Notes: generated by a model not told the origin, from the letters alone. Shown: positions 1 through 11,470, counted from the stretch's first letter. The stretch is DNA of 64,000 bases from Prorocentrum cordatum (GCA_963575745.1 CAUYUJ010003991.1:337364-401363); one strand, 5' to 3'. Numbers and translations: made by a program.

Positions 1-1480
1 CTTTCACGCTGTACAGCGCTTCGTGGCCCCATGAGGAGCTCCACCGAAGGCTCCAGTGGCCGCACTCGCACGCGGTGGTCCCATAGGGAGCTCCACCGAA
101 GGCCCCAGTGGGCTCCCCTGCTTGCTTCTGCCCTCACCAGTATGCCCCCCCCCACCTAGTACAGCGCTTCGTGGCCCCATGGGGAGCTCCACCGAAGGCC
201 CGAGTGATGCACTCGCATGCGCGACCCCCGCGCTGGACAGCGCTTCGTGGCCTAATAGAGAGCTCCACCGACTGCCCCAGTGGCTGCAATCGCGTGCGGG
301 GCCCCCACACAGTACAGCGCTTCGTGGCCCCATAGGGGGGGCCAATCGAAAGCCCCTAGGGGGGCTCCACCGAAGGCTCCAGTGGACTCCCCTGCGTGCC
401 TCATCAGTATGCGCTCCCCCGCCCAGTACAGCGCTTCGTGGCCCCATGAGGAGCTCCACCGAAGGCCCGAGTGGCTGCATTCGCATGCGCGACCCCCGCG
501 CTGGACAGCGCTTCGTGGCCCCATAGGGGGCTCCACCGATGGCCCCAGACGTGCTGCACTCGCATGCGGGACTTTCACGCCGTGCAGCGCTTCGTGGCCC
601 CATAAGAAGCTCCACCGAAGGCCCCAGTGGCTGCACTCGCATGCGGGACCTCTGCGCTGTACAGCGCTTCGCGGCCCCATAGGGAGCTCCACCGAAGGCC
701 CCAGTGTCGGTGCCCACATGCGTTCCTCCACCCAGTGCAGCGCTTCGTGGCCCCATGGGGAGCTCCACCGGATGCCACAGTGGCGGTGTCCGCATGTGTA
801 TCCCCTGCCCAGTACAGCGTTTTGTGGCCCCACCATGAGCTCCACCGAAAGCACCAGTGGCTGCACTCGCATGCGGTTTCCGCGCCCAGTACAGCGTTCA
901 GTGGCCTCATAAGGAGCTCCACCGAAGGCCCGAGTGGCTGCTCTCGCATGCGCCCCCCCACCCACTACAGCGCTTTGTGGCCCCATGAGGAGCTCCACCG
1001 ACTGCCCCAGTGGCTGCACTTGCATGTGGGACCCCCGCCCAGTACAGCATTTGGTTGTCCCATAGGGGGTTCCACCGACGGCCTCAGTGGCGTTGTCCGC
1101 GTGCGGTTCCCCCACCCAGCATATTTTATCGTGGCCCCATAGGGAGCTCCACCGAAGGCCTCATTGTCTGCACTCGCATGCGGGATCCCCACCCAGTACA
1201 GCGCTTCGTTGCCTCATAGAGAGATCCACCGAAGGGCCTAGTGGCGGTGTCCGCATGCGGTCCCCCTTCCCAGTACAACGGTTCGTGGCCCCAAAGGGAG
1301 CTCCGCCGAAGGCCCCAGTGGCGGCCCCGCCCCCTTTGCTGCACCCCCCTCACAAGTTTCGCGGCCCAATAGTAGGTTCCGCGTAACGCCCCAGTGGCAG
1401 CGCTCACATGGCGGCCCCGCCCCACATCGGCACACCCTTCGCATGCTCCATGGCCCCATGGGGAGGCCCCCCCGAAGGCG
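1..1480. repeat. 77-bp tandem satellite, about 18-19 units
   Basis: The motif GCTCCACCGA recurs at 38, 90, 185, 262, 453, 530, 609, 686, 762, 839, 916 and 992, and slightly altered at 1069, 1223 and 1300. Spacing is 76-79 bp from 453 onward apart from one double-length gap, and irregular (52-102 bp) before that. Units also carry CAGCGCTTCGTGGCCCC and usually the palindrome GCATGC. Decay increases toward 1480. The many open frames on both strands arise because the unit has few stops and 77 is not a multiple of 3, so I do not treat them as genes. The array enters from the left edge. Confidence 0.93.
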
Positions 1481-1645
1481 GTACCCGCAACGACGGTACT
1501 CGCAACTGCTCCGGCAGGATCAGCTCCTCGATTTCGACCCTTGGGCCCGTTTTCGGGCCCCAGGGCCCTCAACAATGGACCCTTCGCGCGGAGCCACCGC
1601 CAAGAAGGGATCGGGACCCGTGGGGCCACGGATCGATACAAATCA

Positions 1646-1663
1646 TGATGATGACCATGATGA

Positions 1664-1721
<58 letters not shown>

Positions 1722-1752
1722 AATGATGAGGATGATGATAATGCTGCTGATA

Positions 1753-1831
<79 letters not shown>

Positions 1832-1866
1832 CGACGATGATGATGATGATGATGACGATGGTGACG
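1646..1866. repeat. (GAT)n microsatellite with a (GCT)n block
   Basis: Nearly uninterrupted ATG/GAT triplets with an eight-unit CTG/GCT block near 1665-1686. Poly-Asp, poly-Met and poly-His frames here are products of the repeat. Confidence 0.95.
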
Positions 1867-2155
1867 AGGAGGAGGAGGAGGAGGAGCGAGCGAGGAGGAT
1901 GACGAGGGAATGCGAGGAGGATGACGAGCGAAGACGAGCGACAAGTCGAAGCGAGGATCGCGGAGGAGGAGGAGGAGGAGGAGGAGGAGGAGGAGGGAGA
2001 GGAGGAGGAGGAGGAGGAGGCGGAGGAGGGGAAGGAAGAGGAGGAGGAGGATGAGGAGGAGGAGGAAGAGGAGGAAGAGCGAGGATATGGATGGTAGAGA
2101 TGGACGGGCGAGGAAGAGGAGGAGGAGGAGGAGAAGGAGGAGGAGGAGGAGGGCC
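1867..2155. repeat. (GGA)n purine tract
   Basis: GGA/GAG triplets with interruptions such as GAGCGAGCGAGG. The strand is strongly purine-rich. The tract directly abuts the dispersed repeat that follows. Confidence 0.93.
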
Positions 2156-2826
2156 AGTGTGAATCCAAGAGCCATCAAAGATTTTGGAATATACCCTCTT
2201 CCCTCCATGCTCCTTCTTCATAGACCCCTACAACGGTTCATTCCCATTGAGGGGTCTGCCTCGTTGGAAGACAACCGTTTGAAGACCCGGAAGCATGCCA
2301 AACATTGTTCTCGGGATTACAGCGCCACAATTCAACCTGACTGCTGCGCTTTCACGATCCTGGATCGCGCCAGAACGCCATTCTCGGGATTTCACCACCG
2401 CGACTCAACGTAACTGTTGCGCCCGCAAGATCCAGAATCCTTCCGAAACACAGTTTCTGGTACGTTCGTTGATCGGGGGAACCCGTGAAACTCTTGCAAT
2501 TTTTATGAACCCACATTTTGAAAATTGGTTATCCTCAATCCGTGAAGCTCTTGCAAATGTTTAACACGATTGTGCGCGGCGCTACGGCGAGAGCCACAGT
2601 TTGAAAAGGGGTGATCCTCAATCTGTGAAGCCCTTGCAATTTGTTTAACGAATGTGCGCGGTGCTAAGGCGAGAGCCACATTTTGAAAACCATCCGCCCT
2701 CCATCTGTGAAGCTGTTGCCCATGTTTAAGCTGCGGAGTAATACATGGAAAGGAAGTCTCAGGCGAAACGCCCCGCCCGCCCTAAAAACTGGCTTCGGGG
2801 TGCGACAGGGAGAAATTATCTATAAG
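2156..2826. repeat. Dispersed repeat family A, copy 1
   Basis: About 670 bp homologous to 11765-12385 and partly to 7840-8560. Shared landmarks in order are an opening like GTGTGAATCCAAGAGCCATC, a block around 2220-2300 (GACCCCTACAACGGTTCATT), internal subunits carrying GTGCGCGG[C/T]GCTNNGGCGAGAGCC near 2567 and 2650 (about 84 bp apart), and a terminal GGGTGCGACAGGGAG followed by TTATCTATAAGGAAAA. It is flanked by GGA tracts on both sides. There is no coding potential. It looks like a non-autonomous element or decayed repeat of unknown class. Confidence 0.8.
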
Positions 2827-3170
2827 GAAAAAGGAGGGGAGGAGGAGGAGGAGGAGGAGGAGGAGGAGGAGGAGGAGGAGGAGGAGGAGGTGGAGGAGCA
2901 GGTGGAGGAGCAGCGAGGAGGATAAGGAGGAGAAGCGATGAGCGAGAAGCGAGGAGGAGCGAGGAGATTGAGGAGCGGGAGCGAGGAGGAGGAGGAGGAG
3001 GAGGAGGAGCGAGGAGCGAGGAGGAGGAGGATGAGGAGCAGGAGCGGGGAGGAGACGAATTATGCTGTTGTTGATGATGATGATGAGGAGGAGGAGCAGG
3101 AGTTGGAGCAGGAGCAGGAACAGCAGCACCAGCAGCAGCAGCAGCGAGGAGGAAGAGGACGAGGGGAGAG
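2827..3170. repeat. Compound (GGA)n/(GAT)n/(CAG)n microsatellite
   Basis: GGA tract at about 2836-3055, a short GAT block near 3071-3085, then GGAGCA and CAGCAG blocks to about 3150. Confidence 0.9.
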
Positions 3171-3723
3171 GGGAACGAAGAGAAATTTCGGGAAAGCCAG
3201 CGATCCTTGACGCTCTGAAATTATATGCGCTCTCTGTCTCCGTGCTGAGCAGGTCTAACCCGCTTGTGGTCCGTTGCGCTGGCAAGCTATTCCCCCAAGC
3301 AGTGCTTTTGTTTCGGGTTTCGCTCATGGTCTGTGAGCGTTGTGAACAAAGGACGGAACCAAAGGAGTTGGACAAGGAACGACAGGAGGAGGAGTAGCCA
3401 GAGGAGAAGAAGGAAAAAGGCGATGAGGTTGAGGACGAGAAGAGAAAATGGAGGATGAGGAGGATCAAGGCGATGGGGAGACCGAACAAGGGCAGAAATT
3501 GGTAGACGACGATCCTGTGGAAGAGGAGGATGAGGAGCCGGATGGCGATTGCCTGCAGGTCGCAGGCTGGCAAGGACCCGCCGCTCCGCGAAGTAGCTGC
3601 CCGTCGCGTGCGCGACTTCGCCTCTCTTTGCGATGCAGCTTAGGTGAGGATTATGAAGAAGCTCAAGACGCAGCAGGAGGAGGAAGAGGAGGGCGAAGAG
3701 GTGCAGGAGGAGGAGGAGGTATA
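3171..3723. other. No gene seen; purine-rich spacer
   Basis: Mixed sequence to about 3360, then interrupted GGA/GAG-rich sequence. No frame shows a recognisable domain. It ends in a GGA tract that is the insertion site of the MITE-like element. Confidence 0.6.
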
Positions 3724-3934
3724 TTCATGGCACCGATGGGGGGATACGTAGGCTCAGGGGGGGATGCATCGACCCCGAGTCGATCGCCAGTTGGGGCCTG
3801 CTAGCCTGCCCCGTTCAGGAACGTCCGGGTTCGCGATTGGGGGTTTATCGCCGATCTATCGGCGTCGTATCGGCGATTCCCAGTCGATGACCCCCCCCTG
3901 AGCCAGTCCCCCCCTTGTCGTTGCCCTATATGAA
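3724..3934. mobile_element. MITE-like element, copy 1 (TIR about 50 bp)
   Basis: About 211 bp bounded by imperfect terminal inverted repeats. The left end reads TTCATGGCACCGATGGGGGG and continues to GGCTCAGGGGGG and CATCGACC. The right end, read as reverse complement, gives TTCATATAGGGCAACGACAA, then GGGGGG, GGCTCAGGGGGGG and CATCGACT. There is no ORF. It sits inside a (GGA)n tract, so a target duplication cannot be resolved. A second copy with the same TIR core lies at 49287-49476, and the two also share interior words such as ATCGCCGATCTA. The superfamily is undetermined. Confidence 0.75.
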
Positions 3935-4015
3935 GAGGAGGAGGAGGATGTGCAGTCCAAGCAGGAGGGGCATGAGGGAGGCGAGGTGGAAGCGGGTGCG
4001 GAAATCTGCATTCTG

Positions 4016-4065
4016 TTCTCCTCCTCCTCCTCCTCCTCCTTCTCCTCCTCCTCGTCATCCTCCGT
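4016..4065. repeat. (TCC)n microsatellite
   Basis: About 15 TCC/CTC triplets, a short pyrimidine counterpart of the neighbouring GGA tracts. Confidence 0.9.
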
Positions 4066-4069
4066 TTCT

Positions 4070-4390
4070 TTCGCCTTCTTACCCTCCCGCTCCTCCTGAT
4101 CCCAATGTTGTGGCTTGTGCTCTTGGGCTTCGCAGCAGGTTTTTTCTCCTGCAGTTGGGTTTCCACAGCTGTAGCTGGAGATGTTGGGCTTCAGTTGCCT
4201 CCTCCACGCTACGTGCGCTGAAGACGTTTGGCTCCTGCTCCTTCTCACATCGGCTTCCGTTCCCAGGCGCGCGGTCGTTTCACTGCAACAAGCTGTAGAC
4301 GTTGGGCTCCAGGTGTTTCCTCCTCACTGTGACGGAGACGATTGGCTCCAGCGTGTTCTCACATTTGCGTCCATTCCCTGATGCGTTGAC
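4070..4390 (-). pseudogene. Decayed PPR-repeat fragment
   Basis: On the minus strand three neighbouring segments resemble the dinoflagellate PPR consensus (EPNVISY followed by ACEKG): LEPNVYSLL near 4290-4315, CEKEQEPNVFSA near 4220-4250 and LKPNISSYSCGN near 4165-4200. On the plus strand this shows as a two-copy repeat of the GTAGACGTTGGGCTCCAG type. PPR proteins are helical-repeat RNA-binding proteins, mostly acting in organelles. Frames change between units and there are stops, so no product is expected. The same core is arrayed far more extensively at 57360-58790 on the minus strand. Confidence 0.45.
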
Positions 4391-6605
4391 CGGGCGGGGA
4401 CAGGTCCAGAATAGGTCGTTCCATGGCGCTCTGGGGCGCCCTCAGAGTTCCCTGGAGCGCTCTGGAACGGCCGCGGCGCCCGGTACAAACCTCCAGAAGC
4501 GCCGGATCCCAGAGATCCCCCATTTTGTCCCTGCCTTGGCGTGGCCTGCGCCGATCCCAGGACAGCGCACCCTCCTTCGTCGTCACCGCGGCTGGGCGTG
4601 CGCCCGCTACAGCGGACGGCGGGGGCCCTCGCTCCCTCGCGCCGAGCTGCGGCCGCCAGACGGCGAGGTGCCATTGCCTGACCATGCGCTCTGTCCTGCC
4701 ATCCTTGCGTGGCGCCGCGGCCCGGGAGGGGGGGGGGCCGGCGATCGGGGGTCGAGGCTTCCTGGCGTCCCTGGCCCTCCTGGGGCTCCCGCGTGGCCAC
4801 AGTTGGATTCTCCTTCACACTCTGGCCAGAACGCATCCCTCGACAGGTTCGAATGTCCACTTTGATTGCCCCCTGGGGAACCCGAGAGAGGCTCGGTGGC
4901 CCTCGCTCACTCTTCCTCGTGTTGACGTTGGCTCTCCAAGGCACTGTCGCTCCCAACTTGGCTCGAGTAAACTCGTGTGCTCCAGGGCGCCCGCCTGAAG
5001 GCCATCCCTATGGAACCTCCCGGGAGGCTTCTCGTCGCCACGGCTGGACGCGGTTCCGAAAGCTAGTGCTGTTGGAGCCCGGAAGGGGTCTAGAGACAGG
5101 TGTTGCACGGATTTGGCCTCGTTCCCCTTTCCTGACCGCCCCGCTGCCTCCAATACCCCCAAACTTTCGCGTTCCCCGTGTGGCCTGCCCGCTTTTCTTC
5201 GTCTGCTTCCACCTCCTTCCTGCAGCCATCTGGCTTTGAGCTGGTTGCGTGCTTTGCGCGAAGGGGTACATCCCTGAACTCTGCCATGGCGACGCCCTTG
5301 ATGGTGGGCGTCGTCCCAGTGGTGGCGGGCCTCATCTTCCTGGGGGAGAGGTGGGCACCCGCCTGGACGCGCCCAGGCCTATGCCCCAGGGAGACTGCGT
5401 CGGGGACTGTGGGCCCCACGGAGGCAGGGTACCGAGACCCCGCCAGAGCGAGCAGGGTATCGCCACGCCATGCTAACATATCATCGCGCATACGAGTTGC
5501 TTGGACGAAAAATGTACTATCTTCCCCGACCCCCGAGCGTTATTACCCCCGCCCTATGATTATCATGGATATGAGGTATTAAATCAACACCAGTGCGCCG
5601 ACGAGCGGCGTAGCATTATCCCGTCCTGGACTGCCCGGCCCGCGGCAGGTTGCTGAACGGGAGGGTAGCCTCCAGGCGGTTGACCAGCGGGTTTCCGTTT
5701 GTGCGTAGTGTAATCGGGATTGCCCTTCTGGCGGGCGAGTTAAGCAGTAGGTGGTGCCCCGTTGGGTGATCGGCCATGGGGCCCCCTGGTTTTAGTCGGG
5801 GCGGCCCTCACGAGGAAGTTACCTACGACCTTATCGCGGGCCCTCCCTGGGAGAATCAGTTGGGGCCGCGCCCGTTCAATTTTTTCCGCGTGACTGCTGA
5901 CCCTGCAGGCCGCAGGCTCTTTGAAGCAGCGCAGGGGGCCTCCTTTGGCGTTTGGCCGTCGATTTCCCAACCGCGTGTTTAGTAGTAAGCCTGAGGCACG
6001 ATCTGGGCTCTCTGTATCTTGTTGGTGGGCGGCGGGCTCTTGGTGCCGTCTTGGTTGGGCGGCGCGCCGCGGAACGGCTGAACCCCGCCATTACTTCGTG
6101 AAGCAGTGCCGCGCTCCGCGGGGCCCCATAATTCGAGAAATCTCGCGCCGCCGGTTCCCCGCACTTGTGAGCCGGGCCCCGTGGGCTTCCGCGCAGGCGG
6201 GCGCGCTCTCAGAGAATCCGGCGTCGCGGGGCCGGGTGGTGGTACGCCTCCTACTGGGACCGAAGCCGGTCCGAACGGACTTTACATGGGTGCCCGCCGG
6301 TCCCTCCAACGCTTTGCGCCGCCACCCCAATGACGGCCAATGCTCGCAGCAGGCTGCATCCATCCCCAGGGGGGCAGGGGCGCGGTGGCCGGACCCTGTA
6401 CCTGGCGTCCTCCCTGAGATCCTCCTCGGCCCGGCTCTGACGGCGTTGCGGTCTGTCAACAGAGGCCGCCACGACCCCCCCCCCCCGCGGCGATCCGCCA
6501 CTGGGGAGAGGAGGACAGGAGGGCAGAGGGAATGTCCTGAGTGGGGGTGCGACAAGGGGGAGGAAAAGGGCAACCGTGACCCCGGACATCCCCCCAGGAC
6601 AGGGG
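4391..6605. other. No recognisable gene (2.2 kb GC-rich)
   Basis: GC-rich unique-looking sequence with several open frames of 100-280 codons on both strands. None shows a domain, a sensible hydrophobic pattern or partner exons that I can recognise. It may hold exons of an unidentified gene, but I see no support beyond the absence of stops. Confidence 0.5.
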
Positions 6606-6607
6606 GT

Positions 6608-6764
6608 AGCTCCTCCTCCTCCTCCTCCTCCTCCTCCTCCTCCTCCTCCCCCTCCTCCTCCTCCTCCTCTTCGTCTTCCTCTTCCTCATCCTCATCCTCT
6701 TCCTCCACCTCCTCCTCCTCGTTTTCCTCCTCCACCTCTTCTTCCTCCTCATCCTCCTCCTGCT
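6608..6764. repeat. (TCC)n microsatellite
   Basis: TCC/CTC triplets with TCTTCC interruptions. They give Pro-, Ser- or Glu-rich frames that are not genes. Confidence 0.93.
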
Positions 6765-7452
6765 GAGCGCCTGAAGGCTGAAGACAGTTCTATCCTCGAA
6801 AGTGCATCCTCCCCATCTTCGCCGAGTTGTCGTCGTCGTGTCCGTGCCTCCTTCGCGACCTCCTCCCTGTCCTTGTGCGGTCCTCGTCGTGCCCAGGCCT
6901 GCCTCCGCCTTCTCATTCTCATCGTCCTCGCCTGAGCCTCGTCGTCATCCTTGTGCTCGTCCTCGTTCTCTTCCTCGTCGACGTCCTCCAGGGAAAAGGC
7001 AGCCAGGTAAGTTTGAGGGTAATCAGTCGGATGTTCTGCCTCAGGCTGTCGTTCTCTTCTTCACCGCCCTCTCCTGGGCCTCGTCGTCGTCGTCGTCCTC
7101 CTCCTCCTCCTCCTCCTCCTCCTCCTCCTCCCCGTTTTCCTCCTCTATTCTTGGCTAAGGTATGCGGCGTGACGCCCGCAGCGTCAGATTCCTCCTCCTC
7201 CTCCTCATCCACGTTCTCCTCGTGCCTTCTTTCGGCTCGAGCCCCTCTCCGAGGGGGCAGGCGCCTGCGGGGCGCGAGCCGCGCTGGACCCCGCCGAAGG
7301 ACGGCGGGTTCGCCTCGGTCTCCATTGTCGATCGCCTCAATGGGAGTGGGGAGCGGGGTGTGGGAAGGCGCGGGGGCGGGGTCGGGGGATGCAAGGAAGA
7401 GGGGCCCTCGAGGCGGAGGAGGACCAGAAGGATGAGGCGGCTTCAATCGCCC
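6765..7452. other. No gene seen; TCC- and TCG-rich spacer
   Basis: Pyrimidine-rich sequence with a clean TCG-to-TCC run at about 7082-7133. The rest is interrupted CTC/CGTC sequence with no domain in any frame. Confidence 0.6.
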
Positions 7453-7537
7453 CGAAATGGGGAGGAGGAGGAGGAGGAGGAGGAGGAGGAGGAGGAGGAG
7501 GAGGAGGAGCAGGAGGAGGAGGAGGAGGTGGAGGAGG

Positions 7538-7578
<41 letters not shown>

Positions 7579-7625
7579 TAGGCGGAGGAGGAGGCGGAGG
7601 AGGAGGAGGAGGAGGAGGAAACGTG
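7453..7625. repeat. (GGA)n with GGAGCA hexamer block
   Basis: A GGA tract interrupted by about five GGAGCA units near 7540-7580. The block gives Gly-Ala or Gln-Glu frames. Confidence 0.93.
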
Positions 7626-7839
7626 GGAGCGGAGGAGTAAGAAGAGGGACGAGGAGTAGAAGGAGGATGAGGGATGATTTCTCGGACGCTTCGGGATGGG
7701 GGAGGGGATGGGGATGAGGTGTCGGGGATCAGAAGAGGGAGCGGAGAAGAGGAGGGCGGGGAGGAGGGAGCCAGGGAGGAAGAGAAGGAATGCGGAGCAT
7801 AAGTTGGAACCCCGCTCATGAGGGAGGAGGATGAGGAGG

Positions 7840-8560
7840 AGAAAGAACTGGAAACCCTGGACCCATCAAGGATGATGCAGTGCAACCTTCCGTACCAAGT
7901 CCCTTCCTCATTAGCCCATACCGCTTCTACACGCCAAGTAGCGTTCCTTCGAAAGATGCACACCCGATGGGACCGCCGTTCCAGCGAGAGTCCCGTCTTG
8001 AGATGGAGACGCAAGGCTTCTAGCGAGTGGTGAGACATCCGATTAGCTAGGGATCCGGAAGGCGAACGGTGTGGCCAGCGAGAGCCCGGTTTGGAAGCGG
8101 GGCCGCCCCTCCCAGGTTCGGGCAGTTGGCGCACAAGTTCACGGTTATGGTAATTGAGTTTGTAGAGGTTTCAAGCGATAGACCCAGTTCGAAAAGACAC
8201 CACTCTCCATCCGTCCAGTCGGTACATGTGTCCTTCCATGTGTTCAGCCATTTGGCCATTAAGCGTAGGGGGGTTGATGCTGCAGCAGCATGTCGAAAAA
8301 GAGCAGTCCTCCATCCTTGTAGTGTCTACGAACGTTCGAGACGGTCATGTGTGGCGCGAAGGCGATGTCTGATTTTGAGAAGGGGCCGCCCTCCATCCTC
8401 ATAGTTGCTATGTGCTGTTGAGACCCATACGCGCGGCGCTCACGCCATAATTCTATGTTGGCAAGGAGCCGCCCTCCATCCTTGTAGCTGTCGCAAGCTC
8501 ATAAAGCGAATGTGCGCGGCGCTGAGGCGAGAGCCCCATGTCGAAGAGGATGGCGTCACC
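7840..8560. repeat. Dispersed repeat family A, copy 2 (diverged)
   Basis: The start (CCCATCAAGGATGATG) matches the family opening loosely. The end contains the diagnostic subunit GCGAATGTGCGCGGCGCTGA followed by GGCGAGAGCC (8508 onward) and several GCCGCCCTCCATCC words spaced at about 90-110 bp. It is more diverged than copies 1 and 3, and the middle is only weakly alignable by eye. There is no coding potential. Confidence 0.55.
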
Positions 8561-9234
8561 GAGCCCTGTGATCATGTTCCTCGGAGGGCTCCACGCCCCC
8601 GGCTACAGGGAAGCTGTAAAGAAGTGGCGAGGGCCAGCCCTTCCACACTTCTCAGCCTTGGCCAGTCCCCCTTCTAGCTTTTGCAGCCCAGTCGATCCCT
8701 TTTCGACTTCCATCCAGCTTCTGCCAGCACTTCCATTATCAGGTAGTTTCCAACTTGCAAGTTGTCCAGCTTCTCCGTACCGATCTCCGTCTCCCAGCCA
8801 CCACGCCGCCATGTGGACCGTCATCTCTTGCGTCAAGGCGCGTGGAGTGAGGTCTTGACCTGACGCTCGTCGCAAGTAAGATGTCCCGCCGAGGGTGTGA
8901 ACCCTCGGTATTTTACAACATGTTGGCCACACCCAAATAATGACCGACCGTCATGCGACCGTCTCGCCTTTGTTGCCGCAGAGCGAAGCTTCTCGCAGCA
9001 CCGAGAATCCAGCCATCGCAGCGTCTCGCCAGCCTGCCTTTCTGATGGGTCCTCGCTTCGGCATGTCGACCAGAGCCTAGCAAAGCTTGAGAACTACGCA
9101 TGCCAGCGGCCATGTCGTCCCCAGAGGCCCTCTGCGTGAGAGAGACCGGCGCCCCGAGCAGCTGCCATGGCCAAAAGACGAGGTCCCCGATCTTCTGAGA
9201 TAGACCAGCGAGCTACATTTTCCCCGAAGGGGGC
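8561..9234. other. No recognisable gene
   Basis: Mixed-composition sequence without repeats. Open frames up to about 109 codons exist on both strands, but no domain is evident. Confidence 0.5.
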
Positions 9235-9663
9235 TTGCCGAAGAGGGCCCATCTTGCCGAGCTGCTCCGCGCCCTTCGCCGTGCCTCACCTCATCTGCTT
9301 GAAGCCGTCCTGCAGGAGCTCCTCCGAGAATGTCTCGAATGGGCTCGCCTGCGCATGCTCTCGGGCTTGCCCCAGGAGAGGGGGGACCCGCTCGACGGGC
9401 AGCTAGAGGTCGTGCAAGCGGCCACCTTGGCGGCCATCGCAGTTAACGGGTCGGTCGAAGGCGCCTTCTGGCGAAGACCTTTCACCCTCGGATTGGGAGG
9501 GCTACTGCTGAGCCTGAACGTCTTGCTTGGTGAGGACGCGGACTGCTCTGCGGCCCGATTCCACGTCGTTGTCTCCTCCTGCCCCTCCTCCACTCATGCT
9601 CCTGTGCCTGTCAGAGATGGTCGACGTTGGTTCGAGACGGCCTCCTCTCATACTCCAGCTTAG
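9235..9663 (+). CDS. Unrecognised ORF, possible exon
   Basis: I do not recognise this 142-codon open frame. Residues 5-95 have an amphipathic pattern with many regularly spaced leucines (for example AELLRALRR and LQELLRECLEWA) and a hydrophobic segment GLGGLLLSLNVLLG near 89-102, which look more protein-like than the surrounding low-complexity frames. The tail after about residue 110 is compositionally different and may be intron. The start is an ATG that may not be the true one, because dinoflagellate genes can be intron-rich. It could also be chance. Confidence 0.25.
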   Translation: MPKRAHLAELLRALRRASPHLLEAVLQELLRECLEWARLRMLSGLPQERGDPLDGQLEVVQAATLAAIAVNGSVEGAFWRRPFTLGLGGLLLSLNVLLGEDADCSAARFHVVVSSCPSSTHAPVPVRDGRRWFETASSHTPA

Positions 9664-9777
9664 GCGGTGGGGGCGAGGTCAAGCCTGGGCAGTTATTTGC
9701 TTCCTACGTGAGGGAAACGAAAACCGATCTTGGGGGGCAGCCTCCGTGACAGGCTCGACAGCACCTCCTTCTTAGCT

Positions 9778-9950
9778 TCGGGGGGAGGACAATGAGGAAC
9801 GAGAGCAGGAGCAGGAGGTGGAGGAGGAGTAGGAGGCGGAGGAGGCGGGGGAGCAGGAGGAGCAAGAGGGAAGAGGGGGGCGACGAGGAGGAGGAGAGGG
9901 AGGAGGAGGAGGAGGAAGAGGAGGAGGAGGAGGACGGCGAGCTTGACATC
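9778..9950. repeat. (GGA)n purine tract
   Basis: GGA/GAG triplets with GGAGCA interruptions. It is flanked by non-repetitive sequence. Confidence 0.9.
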
Positions 9951-10159
9951 CCTCCCTCACCCCCTCCGGCAACGACGATGACCAGGATGTGCCTGGGCAG
10001 CGTGCTGTCAGACCCGCGACAGCACCTCGACGGGCGCACACCAGAGCGGGGCGCGGCTTTGGCTGCATGCTCGAGGCGCGGGGGCCTCGTCGTCAACGTC
10101 ATCGTCGTCGCCGTCATCCCGTCGTCCCTCTCAGGGAAGGCGGGGGGAGGTGCGCAGCT

Positions 10160-10400
10160 AGTCGTATAGGCCGTCCTCCTCCTCCTCCTCCTCCTCCTCC
10201 TCCTCCTCGTCTTCCTCCTCCTTCGAGGGAGGGAGGGAGGAGCGCACGGGCTCAGACACCTCCTCCTCCCCCTCGTCCTTCTTCTCCTCCTCCTGCTCCC
10301 TCTGCTCCTCCTTGCCCTGTCGTCGTCATCTTCGGCGCCCTTGCCCTCCTCTTGCTGTTCCTTGTCCTCCTCGTCCTCCCTCTTTTTATCCTCCCCTGCC
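10160..10400. repeat. (TCC)n pyrimidine tract
   Basis: TCC/CTC triplets, clean at about 10172-10215 and increasingly interrupted afterwards. Confidence 0.9.
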
Positions 10401-11275
10401 CCTCCGAGGCAATTTCGGCTGAAACGCCAGCTCAGATCGCTCCTTCTAGGAGGTGCGAGTTGGCGCAAGCCAGGCGGTCTCCGTCCGCTGCCCTCGCCGA
10501 CCATGACCCCTCTGTCATGGGCCACCGCTGGTCGGCCGCGGCTCAAGGCAGCTGAGCGCCGTGCACTGTCCCTGCGCTCGCAGGCACGCGCCGTACAGCA
10601 GCTGCTGCCCGGCATAGGCGCCCTTCTGTCGCATATGGAGTGCCAGCCGTCCAGGCTGGGCGCTGCTCGTGCCAGGTTGCTTCGTTCTCTTGCGCTTCCT
10701 GCTCGCGTATCTGCTGGCACTGGCAATGACATGAAGGAGGGTCTCGCTGTCGAGGTTGCAGCCCGCCGTTCGGCTGGCGACCCGTGGGCTGCAGGAGCAG
10801 GCTCGTGGGCATTTCCTGCTGCTTCCTCGTCGACAACTTGCCGCGCTACTGTCAAGGACAAGGGCAAGAGCAATAACAACTTCTGGAGAGTGCGATCTAG
10901 AAGTGATCTCGTCTCTGAGTGCAGCGCTTGTGAGCATTCGCCTCTTCGCCACGCAGGGCGGGGCGGTGCTCCACCACGGTTGCGGGTAACTGGCCGTTGT
11001 CGTTCGTCGCGTCGCCGCCGCCGTCGCCGTCGTCGTCCGAGGTCGCTGCGGTTTGTCAGTCGTCCTCGTCCTCGCCTTTCGTCGTCGCCGTCGTTTCGGT
11101 GGCTGCCGCTCTTCTCTCTGCCTGGACCTCGCGCCCTTTCGGGGCGCGCGCGAGGCCAACCTAGAATCCTAGAGTTCTGCGCCCTCTCCCCGTCCCACTT
11201 GTGGCTCCGTTGAGAGAAGCTTTTGTGGCCGCCAGGTGAGGCGCAGGACGAGGCTGCCCCCTCAGCTTCCCCGTC
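10401..11275. other. No recognisable gene
   Basis: GC-rich sequence between two TCC tracts. Competing open frames on both strands cover 10500-11160, including one of about 290 codons on the plus strand, but none has a recognisable motif. Around 11000-11100 it degenerates into CGTCGT-type low complexity. Confidence 0.5.
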
Positions 11276-11470
11276 GTCGCCGCCCTCCACCTCCTCCTCC
11301 TCCTCCTTCTTCATCTCCTCCTCCTTCTCCTTTCTCTCCTCCTCCTCCCCCTCCTCCTCCTCCTCCTCCTCCTGTTCCTCCTCCTCCTGCCCCCCTCCAA
11401 TACCACCTCCATTCCTCCTCATCTTCCTCCTCCTCCACCCCCCTCCTCCTCCTTCTCCTCCTCCCGTTGT
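11276..11470. repeat. (TCC)n pyrimidine tract
   Basis: TCC/CTC triplets with occasional TTC. The surrounding sequence to about 11580 remains pyrimidine-rich. Confidence 0.92.

Noticed and set aside
252-1115. Repeat protein encoded by the 77-bp satellite
   Set aside because: A 77-bp unit shifts frame each repeat, and frames are open on both strands equally. No selection for a reading frame is visible.
1443-2221. Long Asp-, His-, Ser- and Gly-rich open frames
   Set aside because: They are direct readings of GAT and GGA microsatellites in different frames and strands.
7337-8134. 265-codon proline-rich minus-strand frame
   Set aside because: It is the reverse reading of a GGA/GGAGCA tract plus part of dispersed repeat A.
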